A stretch of 24,617 nucleotides of DNA from Euryarchaeota archaeon UBA433. Lineage in GTDB: Archaea > Thermoplasmatota > Poseidoniia > Poseidoniales > Poseidoniaceae. This document shows, piece after piece, positions 15,728 to 23,788 of this stretch. Positions within the stretch are counted from its first letter, which is position 1. Each line of letters starts with the position of its first letter. The DNA is taken from positions 1 through 24,617 of the forward strand of contig DAFX01000020.1 of assembly GCA_002495535.1 (NCBI GenBank), in the 5' to 3' direction. The position numbers and the translations under genes were made by a program. The notes below the pieces were generated by a model, which ran no database searches, was not told the origin of the DNA, and saw nothing but the letters and a program-made list of their open reading frames with translations.

Positions 15728-16174
15728 ATGGGCGAACCTTTGCGCGTCGTTGTAGCCAAACCCGGCCTTGACGGTCACGACCGAGGTGCGAAAGTGGTTG
15801 CCCGATCGCTTCGCGATGCGGGACACGAAGTCATTTACACAGGTTTGAGGCGCAGTGCCCAACAAATCGTCGACACCGTACGTGACGAGGATGCGAGGTT
15901 TCTGGGCCTTTCCTCACTCTCAGGAGCACACGGGCATTTGTTCCCGAAGGTATGTGAATTACTTCGAGCAGAAGGTCTGAACGACGTCATCGTCTTTGGA
16001 GGTGGCATCATTCCCGAAGACGATCGTAAAGCCCTGTATGAATGTAAGATTCGCGCCATTTTCGGCCCGGGTACGCCAACCTCTGAAATCCTCGACTTCA
16101 TTGAATCCTCCAATCAGATGGACGATGCGGGTGTCGGCCAGTCAAGCACGTGGCATTGGTCACCAACTGCGTGA
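15728..16174 (+). CDS. Methylmalonyl-CoA mutase small (B12-binding) subunit
   Basis: 148 residues forming a single cobalamin-binding Rossmann-like domain. K-P-G-L-D-G-H17-D-R-G is the DxHxxG motif whose histidine coordinates cobalt, and LSSLSGAH and FGGGIIPEDD are the other two conserved B12 loops. In archaea this domain is encoded separately from the large substrate-binding subunit, which is not in this window. The enzyme rearranges methylmalonyl-CoA to succinyl-CoA. It is transcribed divergently from propionyl-CoA carboxylase and followed by its GTPase chaperone after 11 bp. No ribosome site precedes the ATG; a weak TATA-like TTGATAGG lies about 25 nt upstream (15699-15706), consistent with a leaderless message. 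Confidence 0.93.
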   Translation: MGEPLRVVVAKPGLDGHDRGAKVVARSLRDAGHEVIYTGLRRSAQQIVDTVRDEDARFLGLSSLSGAHGHLFPKVCELLRAEGLNDVIVFGGGIIPEDDRKALYECKIRAIFGPGTPTSEILDFIESSNQMDDAGVGQSSTWHWSPTA

Positions 16175-16185
16175 GGTGAACACCT

Positions 16186-17091
16186 ATGCAGGAACTCGTT
16201 CAAGCCGCAATGAATGGCGACCGCCGTTCTCTGGCCAGAACATTGAGTGCCCTCGAAAACCGAACCATCAACCTCGAACAAATCATGGCCATAGTTGGCA
16301 AGCCCGTTCAAGCAACAAAACACTGGCAATCCCTCGCCATTACCGGGGCACCAGGCGTTGGTAAATCTTGCTTGTTGGACGGGTTGCTCACGGTGTGGGC
16401 TCAACAAAACCTGAGGGTTGCTCTGCTCGCAGTCGATCCATCTTCTCCACGATCGGGTGGGGCGTTATTGGGCGATCGGGTTCGCATGACGGTCGTTGAC
16501 GACCCAGTCCTCAAAGAGCGAATCTATTTGCGTTCGATTGCAACTCGAAAAGCATCAGGAAGCGTGCCTCTTATCGTTGCAGACATGACTCAATTTCTCC
16601 TCGCCCTTGGATGGGACCGGGTCGTGATCGAAACGGTCGGTGCTGGACAAGCAGAGGTGCGTTGCGCTGCCATTGCTGACAGAATACTTGTCGTCGAAGG
16701 ACCCGCACGTGGTGATGGAGTTCAAGCAGAAAAGGCAGGACTGCTCGAGTTAGCCGATGCAGTGATCGTCAACAAATGCGATTTACCGGGCGCCCAACGC
16801 CATGCTGACGAACTTCGCGAATCCTATGAACTTGGCACCGGCACCACCCCTCCAGTGCTTCTGACGTCAGCCCTTCATGGCACGGGGGTGCCGGAAGCTG
16901 CGACCATGTTGCTCGATTTGGAATCCTCTGGTCGTTCAGAACGAGCACGCTGGCGAGAACGGCTCTTAGCCCACCACGAGCGCAGGATCCTTGAGTCTTC
17001 AAAACTGGACGATGTGCTCAAAGAATTAGCGGTAGGTTCAATGACGCTCGATGATGCCATTCTTTCCATTGGAGAGATGAATGATGAGTGA
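16186..17091 (+). CDS. meaB: MeaB/ArgK-type GTPase, methylmalonyl-CoA mutase chaperone
   Basis: 301 residues of the G3E GTPase MeaB family, which protects and reloads methylmalonyl-CoA mutase with adenosylcobalamin. The Walker A motif GAPGVGKS is at 54-61, followed by the family signature AVDPSSPRSGGALLGDRVRM, the switch-region sequence VIETVGAGQAEV and the base-recognition motif NKCD. The C-terminal dimerisation helix region is present, so length is normal. It lies 11 bp after the mutase B12 subunit with GTGAGGTGA just before the ATG, and its end overlaps the start of the next gene by 11 bp. Function inferred from family and neighbour; both agree. Confidence 0.94.
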   Translation: MQELVQAAMNGDRRSLARTLSALENRTINLEQIMAIVGKPVQATKHWQSLAITGAPGVGKSCLLDGLLTVWAQQNLRVALLAVDPSSPRSGGALLGDRVRMTVVDDPVLKERIYLRSIATRKASGSVPLIVADMTQFLLALGWDRVVIETVGAGQAEVRCAAIADRILVVEGPARGDGVQAEKAGLLELADAVIVNKCDLPGAQRHADELRESYELGTGTTPPVLLTSALHGTGVPEAATMLLDLESSGRSERARWRERLLAHHERRILESSKLDDVLKELAVGSMTLDDAILSIGEMNDE

Positions 17092-17710
17092 ACAAGTGGA
17101 ATTAACGAACCCGGTTGAACTTTCCGTTGGTGGCATGAGTGGCCATCTTTTTCGCCGTGGAGTCCACATCGCAATGAGTGCGGTGCCTGTGGTTTATTTC
17201 GAGCTCGGCGATGACATTGCTGATGCTCTGAACACTTCCGTCCAGCAAGCGGTTTCAATCATCATTCTCACCACTTTGGCTGTTGAAGCGCTTCGGCTCA
17301 AACTTGGATTCACCATTTTCGGTCAGCGCGATTACGAAGCGCACCAGGTGTCAGCACTTGCTTGGGGTGCTTTTGCAGTGGGGTTGGTGTTTTTACTCGT
17401 ACCTCACAAAGCCTATGCCTGGCCAATCGTTCTTTCCTTATCGCTCGGCGACCCTTTCATGGGTGAATTACGCAGAAGGGGCATGGAGAGTAAAAACGTC
17501 ATTCTCTACTCATCGATCATGTTGATTTGTGTTTGGGTTGCTTGCTCGCACTTCTTTGAAACACCGCTCTTTTTGGCGTTGATCATGGGGCCACTATGTG
17601 TGGCCGCTGAATGGCCTCGCCTCCGCTACATTGACGACAACGCAACCATGGTGTTGATTCCCCTTGGTGCTGTTCTTCTGCTCGAACCGTTCTTGATGAT
17701 TATGGGCTAA
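17081..17710 (+). CDS. CTP-dependent polyprenol (dolichol/phytol) kinase-like membrane protein
   Basis: 209 residues with about six membrane helices. It resembles the SEC59/DGK1/VTE5 family: an N-terminal R-R-x-x-H pattern (LFRRGVHIAMSAVPVVYF), a conserved G-D-P in SLSLGDPFMGELRRRG (about 121-134), and a C-terminal E-W-P...D-D-N-A-T (about 177-190) followed by a hydrophobic helix. These enzymes phosphorylate polyprenols or isoprenoid alcohols with CTP, relevant in archaea to N-glycan lipid carriers or salvage of ether-lipid chains; which substrate applies is not visible. The start ATG 17081 overlaps the end of meaB; GGAGAG is 4 bases upstream. Co-transcription with the mutase genes seems incidental. 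Confidence 0.7.
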   Translation: MMSEQVELTNPVELSVGGMSGHLFRRGVHIAMSAVPVVYFELGDDIADALNTSVQQAVSIIILTTLAVEALRLKLGFTIFGQRDYEAHQVSALAWGAFAVGLVFLLVPHKAYAWPIVLSLSLGDPFMGELRRRGMESKNVILYSSIMLICVWVACSHFFETPLFLALIMGPLCVAAEWPRLRYIDDNATMVLIPLGAVLLLEPFLMIMG

Positions 17711-17712
17711 GA

Positions 17713-17720
17713 GCATAAAG
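17713..17720 (+). promoter_or_regulatory. TATA-like box downstream of the polyprenol kinase gene
   Basis: GCATAAAG directly after the kinase stop is followed by an 8-bp perfect palindrome GAGCGCTC (17720-17727). A start near 17743 would give a leader of about 30 nt for the 36-residue ORF at 17774 and perhaps for the asparagine synthase operon. Prediction from sequence only. Confidence 0.35.
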
Positions 17721-17773
17721 AGCGCTCAATATGTTCAAATGATGGCGCCCTGTGGAACGGATTGGTGACGTCA

Positions 17774-17884
17774 ATGAGCGACGAGACAAACTCTTCAGAA
17801 CCCCCCCAAATCACCTATTTTGTTGGCTTTTCCATAGCCATAATCCTCATGGCTGTTGTCATGGTCAAGTACCCAGTTTGGTGA
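17774..17884 (+). CDS. 36-residue single-helix membrane miniprotein
   Basis: A short ORF: a polar, acidic N-terminus (MSDETNSSEPP), one hydrophobic helix (YFVGFSIAIILMAVVMV) and the end KYPVW. GGTGA lies at 17764-17768, five bases before the ATG, the same site seen before most genes here. The ORF fills the otherwise empty gap between the polyprenol kinase and asparagine synthase genes and ends 48 bp before the latter. No family can be assigned at this length. It could be a small subunit or regulator of a membrane complex. Chance remains possible because it is so short. Confidence 0.5.
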   Translation: MSDETNSSEPPQITYFVGFSIAIILMAVVMVKYPVW

Positions 17885-17932
17885 AGTCCTCCACCCACAT
17901 GGGTTGAAGAAGTCGCATCCAGTGGGACTGTT

Positions 17933-19717
17933 ATGTGCGGAATCGCAGGTATGTTTGGTCGTCCAGACCTTCATGTGATTCATGCCATGAATCGCCTTCA
18001 AATTCATCGAGGCCCTGATGGCAATGACACATGGGCGGACGACGATATTGCTCTTGGCCATACCCGACTTGCAATTGTGGATAAAGCAGGTGGGGATCAG
18101 CCTCTTTTTGGACCCCGAGGCGAAGTTTTGATTGCCAACGGAGAAATCTACAACCACATGTCCTTGCGCAGCCAAAACCGAACCTATCCATTCACAAGCG
18201 CTGTTGATTCTGAGTCGATATTAGCTCTTCACACAGCAGCGAAACTGGGTCGAACAAAAGCAATAATGTCTGCTGAAGATCATGCAAAATGGATCGGACA
18301 ACTTGACGGCATGTACGCATTTTGCCTCTGGGATGCTGAATTGAAGCAGTTGATTTTGTCACGCGACCCGCTTGGAATAAAGCCACTTGTCCGTACAAAG
18401 GTGAACGGCAGTCTCCTCTTTGCCAGTGAAGCAAAGGCCCTCAGGGCTCATGAAGAGCATGTCCCTCAACTGGATGAATTGGCACTGATTGCTCGACTTG
18501 CTTGGGAATACCCACTTGATGGAACAACATTGCTCAAGGATGTCCACCATGTTCGGCCTGGCACGGTCGAAGTATGGGAATTGCGCAATGGTGAACCCAC
18601 TCAAGTTGGCAAGGCAAATGTGGAACGCCAGGGACTCCGACCGGCATCGACATGGGACCCTGCCACACAGTCTGAAGCATTGTTAGAATCCTTTGTCGAC
18701 GGTGTCAGTCAGCGATTGATGGGCGAGGTCCCAATGGGCATCGTTCTTTCTGGAGGACTTGATTCATCCCTTGTAGCTGCCGTTGCGCATGAAGCTGCTG
18801 AACGGGCAGGTCAGCCCGTACCAGAATGCTGGACCGTCGCAGAGAGTGAAGATAATCCTGACTGGATTGCTGCGGAAGAAGTGGCCGCTTCATTGGACCT
18901 TCGACACCACCAATACGTGCTCGAAGCCGATGCTTTTGACCAAAAACTTCCCGATTTGACATGGCATGGGGAGGACTTCGATGTCACAGTATTGTTCTTC
19001 CAGCCGCTGTTCCAAAAAATGGCTGAAAAGGTCACAGTGGGCCTATGCGGCCAGGGGGCGGATGAACTCCACGCCGGCTATCCACGCTATCGGAACTTGC
19101 GCGAACATGGGGCGCTCATCGATGCCCGACTCGCTGCGATGGACCACCCCGGTGCGCGCCAGATTGAACAGGGTCAACTTCCAATTGGTGAATCCTGGTA
19201 CACCAACGATCACAGCGGTACTGCGCACACCGGTTCACTTGAATCATTCCTCAATTTCGAACTTGAGCATGGCCAACTGAGCAATTTCCAACTCAGACTT
19301 GTGGACCGTCATTCGATGGCCCATTCCCTCGAAGTGCGGGTGCCATTTTTGGGCAGTGCACACCGCAAGGCCTCAAACCAATTGCCAATGGAATGGCGAT
19401 TGCCACAATCCCTCGAGGAAAAGGCCGCACTTCGTGCCGCAGCTGACCTCACAAGCCTTCCCGATCATATCGTCCGACGTCCCAAACTCCCTGCTGGTCG
19501 CGCAACATCCCCCACCCTCATCACCACCCTCATAGAAGAACTGCGCCCTCGGGGTGAAACGGTCTTAGAGCGCTACCCAAGGCTGTCGAAGGCGTTCAAG
19601 GGCCAACCGGAATTGGCGATAGGACTCGGATTGTTTGAAGCAATTCATATACAAGACCGCGGGGCAATAAAACCTCGGACAAGTGCAGTTGCACTGCTCG
19701 ATGAGGTGATTGGATGA
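17933..19717 (+). CDS. asnB: Asparagine synthase (glutamine-hydrolysing)-like amidotransferase
   Basis: 594 residues. The N-terminal class II glutaminase domain starts with M-C2-G-I-A-G, so Cys2 becomes the nucleophile after methionine removal, and keeps RGPDGND and NGEIYNH. The synthetase domain has the ATP-binding SGGLDSS at 273-279 and a C-terminal R-V-P-F-L...K region. Two positions differ from the usual pattern: GEGADELFGGY is here GQGADELHAGY, and the aspartate after PFL is a glycine. These may reflect divergence or a substrate other than aspartate. Its last 4 bases overlap the gshA-like gene (ATGA), so the two products are probably made together. The expected reaction is ATP-dependent transfer of glutamine amide nitrogen. 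Confidence 0.85.
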   Translation: MCGIAGMFGRPDLHVIHAMNRLQIHRGPDGNDTWADDDIALGHTRLAIVDKAGGDQPLFGPRGEVLIANGEIYNHMSLRSQNRTYPFTSAVDSESILALHTAAKLGRTKAIMSAEDHAKWIGQLDGMYAFCLWDAELKQLILSRDPLGIKPLVRTKVNGSLLFASEAKALRAHEEHVPQLDELALIARLAWEYPLDGTTLLKDVHHVRPGTVEVWELRNGEPTQVGKANVERQGLRPASTWDPATQSEALLESFVDGVSQRLMGEVPMGIVLSGGLDSSLVAAVAHEAAERAGQPVPECWTVAESEDNPDWIAAEEVAASLDLRHHQYVLEADAFDQKLPDLTWHGEDFDVTVLFFQPLFQKMAEKVTVGLCGQGADELHAGYPRYRNLREHGALIDARLAAMDHPGARQIEQGQLPIGESWYTNDHSGTAHTGSLESFLNFELEHGQLSNFQLRLVDRHSMAHSLEVRVPFLGSAHRKASNQLPMEWRLPQSLEEKAALRAAADLTSLPDHIVRRPKLPAGRATSPTLITTLIEELRPRGETVLERYPRLSKAFKGQPELAIGLGLFEAIHIQDRGAIKPRTSAVALLDEVIG

Positions 19718-20946
19718 CATCGTTGCACGCATTGAGTGAACGCTTGGAAAGCAAGCGAGATGTGATCACAAAATGGATGGACGAGAAACGTGGACAAGTC
19801 CCAATTCCATTCTATGGAAGCGTTGACGTCCGCGACGCAGGTTGGAAAATTGCAGTCGTCGACGCCAACCATTTTCCCGCCGGTTTCAACAACATCGACG
19901 AGCAAGACCTTCCCACAATTTCAAAATTGATGGGCGATCATATTTCCCGGAATTACGGTGAATGCAGTTGGATCCACCTCTATCCCGAAGCACACACTCG
20001 GAACAAAGGCTACGTTGAGAACATCGCCACGATTCAGAAGTTACTCGAAATGGCAGGCTACAGGTGTACCGTCGGTTCGCCTGTGTTTGAAGACCGCGGA
20101 TGGCTCGATGGACTGTCTGGTCCATTGGAATTGACGCCAGTTGAGGCTCAAAACATCGATGGTGAAGAGCGGTTGTTGGTTGCTGGGGAAATCCCTTCAC
20201 TGATCCTCCTCAATAACGACCTAACGGAAGGCGTTCTTCCAGGCTTAGGCTCCCAAGTGTTCCCTCCCAAGGAAATGGGATGGCACCGCCGAAGGAAATC
20301 AGAGCATTACACTGAATTGCAAGCTTATGTCAATGAAATCGCTGAATTGCTCGACATCGATCCTTGGCATTTGATGAGCGAGTGGTTCGTTTCGGAAAAC
20401 AAGTGCCTCGAGAAGGAAACATGCAGGGTTCGTCTTGCAGAAGAAGTGGATGAATTTATTGAGGGTTTGCGAGAGAAGTACGCGGCCCACGGCATTGAAA
20501 GGGATCCTGTGGTCTTCATCAAAAACGATCGTGGCACCTACGGTCTCGGCATCATGGTCATCACAAAAGGCGAGCAAATCCTCTCTTTGTCCAATCGGAA
20601 AATGAACAAATTGATGTACGCAAAAGGTGGAGTCGATGTTGAAAATTTCCTCATCCAAGAGGGAGTGCCAACGTGCTTGAGCACGAGCGAAGGCGCACCC
20701 GTGGAGCCGGTGGTTTACCTCGTTGACGGTCAAGCAGCCTCGTGGTTTTACCGCATCAATCCAAAAAAGGGTGACAATGACAACCTCAATTCTCCAAGCG
20801 CTCGCTTTGAATCAATCCACGATGTGGGTGAAAAATATGGCGAACACGCTCAAGGGTGGCACGCACTGGTTGCTGAACTCTCTATGCTGGCTATGGGAAG
20901 TGAATTGCTGGCCTACAAAGAAAGTGAACAAAACATTCCTGCTTAA
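19714..20946 (+). CDS. gshA: Glutamate-cysteine ligase-like protein (proteobacterial GshA type)
   Basis: 410 residues resembling the GshA family first described in Acidithiobacillus (Pfam GshA), which is distinct from classic GshA and EgtA. The signature VPIPFYGSVDVRDAGWK (about 29-45) followed by VDANHFPAGFNN (49-60) is characteristic, and an ATP-grasp-like segment FIKNDRGTYGLGIMVI is seen near residues 269-284. The expected reaction joins glutamate and cysteine to gamma-glutamylcysteine using ATP. No glutathione synthetase gene is nearby, so gamma-glutamylcysteine itself may be the thiol, as in haloarchaea. The start overlaps the asnB-like stop and has GAGGTGA six bases upstream. Family named from memory of motifs; substrate not proven. 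Confidence 0.72.
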   Translation: MTSLHALSERLESKRDVITKWMDEKRGQVPIPFYGSVDVRDAGWKIAVVDANHFPAGFNNIDEQDLPTISKLMGDHISRNYGECSWIHLYPEAHTRNKGYVENIATIQKLLEMAGYRCTVGSPVFEDRGWLDGLSGPLELTPVEAQNIDGEERLLVAGEIPSLILLNNDLTEGVLPGLGSQVFPPKEMGWHRRRKSEHYTELQAYVNEIAELLDIDPWHLMSEWFVSENKCLEKETCRVRLAEEVDEFIEGLREKYAAHGIERDPVVFIKNDRGTYGLGIMVITKGEQILSLSNRKMNKLMYAKGGVDVENFLIQEGVPTCLSTSEGAPVEPVVYLVDGQAASWFYRINPKKGDNDNLNSPSARFESIHDVGEKYGEHAQGWHALVAELSMLAMGSELLAYKESEQNIPA

Positions 20947-21645
20947 GTGAATGGGCCTCCTCGGCCAACCATGCACAGGGCATGGGTGTACATCCTCACC
21001 ATATCCATCGGTCTGTGGGTCTCCGCTACGGGCGCACAGGGCCTGCTGTCGGATGAATGGGCAGAATGGCCGGTCAACCTTTGGTGCTGGGGCTTATTTG
21101 CCTACATCTACCTTCATTCATCGCGTAAAATTCGCATTGAGATGATCACCGTTGTGGCCATCGCAACCCCGATGGAACTCTACTTTAGCGAAGTTTGGAA
21201 AATCTACGAATACCAACGGGACTTCATGCCTCTGTTCGTACCGGCTGGCCATTATTTCTTGTTTGATCTGGGACGCATCGTCGCAGAGAAAATGAAAGAA
21301 TCCTGGTCCATGCCCGCTCTCATGCCCTTTGTACCACTGGTTGCCTATGGCGCTTACACCGGCGGGGACACTTCGGCAGTGTTCTTGTTGGTCTTGGTTT
21401 TGGCGTTCACCAAATTTGGCCCTCAGCCCCGCCTCTATGCTGCGATGGCTTGGGCTGCACTCGGAATGGAAATCCTTGGAACTCAATTGCAGAATTGGAC
21501 ATGGGCTACAGAGGTCCCGTGGACTGGTTTGACCGCATGGAACCCTCCACTTTTGGTTGGGGCGTTCTACTGCTTTGGCGATCTTTTGGTCAACATGGCG
21601 GTCGTCAAGTTTGAAGGGAAGGACCTTGTGGAGGTTCCCGTATGA
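20947..21645 (+). CDS. Polytopic membrane protein, unknown function
   Basis: About 232 residues with seven hydrophobic segments, from VYILTISIGLWVSATGA to LLVGAFYCFGDLLVNMAVV. Charged and polar residues within or near helices (MELYFSEVWKIYEY, PAGHYFLFDLGR, GTQLQNWTW) suggest an enzyme or carrier rather than an inert anchor, but no family is recognised. A GTG start directly follows the gshA stop; ATG 20971 would give a protein eight residues shorter, and neither has a clear ribosome site. The stop overlaps the ferredoxin start (TATGA), so it belongs to the same run of genes. Confidence 0.75.
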   Translation: MNGPPRPTMHRAWVYILTISIGLWVSATGAQGLLSDEWAEWPVNLWCWGLFAYIYLHSSRKIRIEMITVVAIATPMELYFSEVWKIYEYQRDFMPLFVPAGHYFLFDLGRIVAEKMKESWSMPALMPFVPLVAYGAYTGGDTSAVFLLVLVLAFTKFGPQPRLYAAMAWAALGMEILGTQLQNWTWATEVPWTGLTAWNPPLLVGAFYCFGDLLVNMAVVKFEGKDLVEVPV

Positions 21646-21974
21646 CCTCCTCCGAGGACCTCAGAAAGCGCAGAGAGGCTGAAGCCTTGCGCATTCGTAG
21701 TTCACTCAATCGATTGAGGGGCGAGCAACACGCAGCCGCAAAAGGTGGCGAAACGGCAGTTGCGTTTGTTGAAGAACGTCTGTGCATAGGGTGCGATCAG
21801 TGCACCATTGTCTGTGACGATGACGCTATTGATTTGTACAAAGTGGCCATGGCAAGCCCCCTGATCAATGTTGAATCAAATCGAAAGGCACGCATCATTC
21901 GAGATGCATGCACCGGTTGCAGGTTGTGCGTTCTCGCATGCCCGACCGATGCCATCACCATGATCGACCGCTGA
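21642..21974 (+). CDS. 2[4Fe-4S] ferredoxin with N-terminal extension
   Basis: 110 residues. The C-terminal part holds two cluster motifs, C48-I-G-C51-D-Q-C54-T-I-V-C58 and C90-T-G-C93-R-L-C96-V-L-A-C100-P, as in bacterial-type dicluster ferredoxins; the usual proline after the first motif is replaced by aspartate. About 45 mostly charged, helical residues precede the clusters, and about 30 residues separate them, longer than in minimal ferredoxins. It probably carries low-potential electrons in the cytoplasm. It overlaps the upstream membrane protein gene by 4 bases and is followed 12 bp later by a small membrane protein; the partner enzyme cannot be named. Confidence 0.9.
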   Translation: MTSSEDLRKRREAEALRIRSSLNRLRGEQHAAAKGGETAVAFVEERLCIGCDQCTIVCDDDAIDLYKVAMASPLINVESNRKARIIRDACTGCRLCVLACPTDAITMIDR

Positions 21975-21986
21975 GGAGGAAGACCG

Positions 21987-22271
21987 ATGTCAAAGAAAGG
22001 AAAGGAAGACACTGCACAACGATTTGGCGGCGAATTTGGGCCCTATCGAAAACCCGGGACGCCTGGAGTAAGTTTGTCCACCTTCAAGACCCTCGTATGG
22101 ACTTCCAACATAGGCGCATTGATTCTTGTTGTCATCGCCCTCGAGATGCTGTTTGTCCGACAAATGTTTGGCTGGGGCTTGTTCTGTCTGATCTTTGGCG
22201 TGGCCATTGCTATGTTCCCCTCGAACTACGAAATCGTAGGCATGGATGAAAGCAGCGAAAATGCTTCGTGA
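21987..22271 (+). CDS. Small two-helix membrane protein
   Basis: 94 residues. A polar N-terminus rich in lysine, glycine and proline (FGGEFGPYRKPGTPGVS) is followed by two hydrophobic helices (IGALILVVIALEMLFV and GWGLFCLIFGVAIAMF) and a short acidic tail. GAGGAGGAAG lies just before the ATG, a stronger site than for most genes here. Last gene of the run that begins at 17933. Function unknown; no family recognised. Just after the stop is a short AGCC-TTC-GGCT hairpin (22282-22292) that is too weak to call a terminator. Confidence 0.7.
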   Translation: MSKKGKEDTAQRFGGEFGPYRKPGTPGVSLSTFKTLVWTSNIGALILVVIALEMLFVRQMFGWGLFCLIFGVAIAMFPSNYEIVGMDESSENAS

Positions 22272-22474
22272 GCCACTGCTAAGCCTTCGGCTGGAATGCA
22301 TATGGCCGTCAGTGAGCTCGTTCCGAAGTTTGGTGGCCATGTACGGAACTCATCAGAGGTTTGATATTTTACGCTATGTTCAATATCGGAGACTCTCTGC
22401 CTCTCCTTGTGGGACCTTTCATTCCCTAAGGCATATTGAAATTGAAAGATATGAAGTGGGCGAGGTGACAAAAA

Positions 22475-23788
22475 ATGACTGAATCTGGGCTCGATGCAGT
22501 TGGGTCAATTCTGAATCTTACCCTCGGCTTGTTGACGCTTTATCTTGTTCGAAAAAACCAGTCCGTACGCTGGAATGAAAAAATTGCGGGTTTGGCCTTT
22601 GCTTGGATGTTTATCGGGAAATCGATTGTCAACATGAGTACGTATCTTATCGATAGCAATTCGTCGGGCGATATTGATTTTGAAAACGTTGTAGCGACCT
22701 CAACCGTTCAGTTTTTGCAGGGCATGGTCATGTATTCAGATGAAATTTTCACAACGACGATTTTCATTCTCTGCTTATTTTATCCCATTCCGTTGTTAAG
22801 GACGGAGCGCCAAATTAAGATTGGTTTGACGCTGGTCTTTTCATTCTTGATTTACCGTGCGATAGTCTTCACTGCCTTCGGCCCAAACATTCTCTTTATC
22901 CCTGGTGCGATTTACTTCCTTCCTGGTGTGGTTTGGGGCGCGAATTATATGCGATTTAGGCAGCTTGAAGTTACACAAAACATACAAGATGCAAAACACA
23001 TTGCCGATGTAAGTCTCATTTGCCTGATCTTATTGATGGGGGGTATCTGGTTGTATTGGCCTGGAATGCTTTTCCAGGCCAATTACTTTTACACCATTGA
23101 TATATGGGGTGGTGCGCTATCAAGTGACATATACGATTACTCATGGCAGGCTTTCTATGCAGCATCGGTTGGGTTAGGAATCTGCATTTTGTTTATGGAA
23201 CTCTACTGTGCCACGAAGCGCAGAGCAAGTCCGATTGGCATTGTTTTTCTTTCTTATTTTCTGATTGGTTTTGCAGGCTACTTTATTCTCTCAAAAACAG
23301 CGACAACGGGTTCATCTTTTGATCAATTACAGATGACCTGGGACATGTTCACCTTCAGCGTGCATTATGACATTATGCGGCCAGTTATCGCTATGTTCAT
23401 TCTTCTAAACTATGGCCTCGTTAAGGCTGAAAACCCATCTGATTTTAGAATCGCTAAAACCGGCACAATTGTCTTGGTCGTCGTTTCTACTTCTGTGTTG
23501 CTCGAATTGGTACAATATGTCATGCCCTTCAGCGAAATAATCTCTGCCGCGATTTTGGGTATCATTATTGCAGTCGGTGTTGGGTGGGAAGAAAAAGTAT
23601 TCAACAATCTCATTACGGAGTTTAGGCCGCTGAATGATATTTTAGATGAGGTTCATTTTGCAACGCCGGAAGTGGAACTCGATGAATCCTTTTCCAAGAA
23701 ATTCAATTTGACATTTCTTACATACATCGGAGTTTCGTTGTTGTTGGCATTTGTCATTGGAGTGACCGATGGTTTGGTGGGTGGTTGA
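22475..23788 (+). CDS. Large polytopic membrane protein, unknown family
   Basis: 437 residues with 12-13 hydrophobic segments spread over the whole length and short loops, the longest being polar stretches around 23620-23700 (ILDEVHFATPEVELDES). No nucleotide-binding or catalytic motif is visible; transporter or sensor roles cannot be told apart. GAGGTGA (22462-22468) six bases before ATG 22475 fixes the start. Codons are richer in A/T at third positions than in the genes before 22270, which suggests a different history. The next gene overlaps its 3' end by about 20 bp, pointing to a two-gene unit. Confidence 0.75.
   Translation: MTESGLDAVGSILNLTLGLLTLYLVRKNQSVRWNEKIAGLAFAWMFIGKSIVNMSTYLIDSNSSGDIDFENVVATSTVQFLQGMVMYSDEIFTTTIFILCLFYPIPLLRTERQIKIGLTLVFSFLIYRAIVFTAFGPNILFIPGAIYFLPGVVWGANYMRFRQLEVTQNIQDAKHIADVSLICLILLMGGIWLYWPGMLFQANYFYTIDIWGGALSSDIYDYSWQAFYAASVGLGICILFMELYCATKRRASPIGIVFLSYFLIGFAGYFILSKTATTGSSFDQLQMTWDMFTFSVHYDIMRPVIAMFILLNYGLVKAENPSDFRIAKTGTIVLVVVSTSVLLELVQYVMPFSEIISAAILGIIIAVGVGWEEKVFNNLITEFRPLNDILDEVHFATPEVELDESFSKKFNLTFLTYIGVSLLLAFVIGVTDGLVGG

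Noticed and set aside
22246..22482. 78-residue frame between the small membrane protein and the 22475 gene
   Set aside because: It overlaps both neighbours, has no ribosome site, and its translation has no helix or domain character; the gap looks non-coding.
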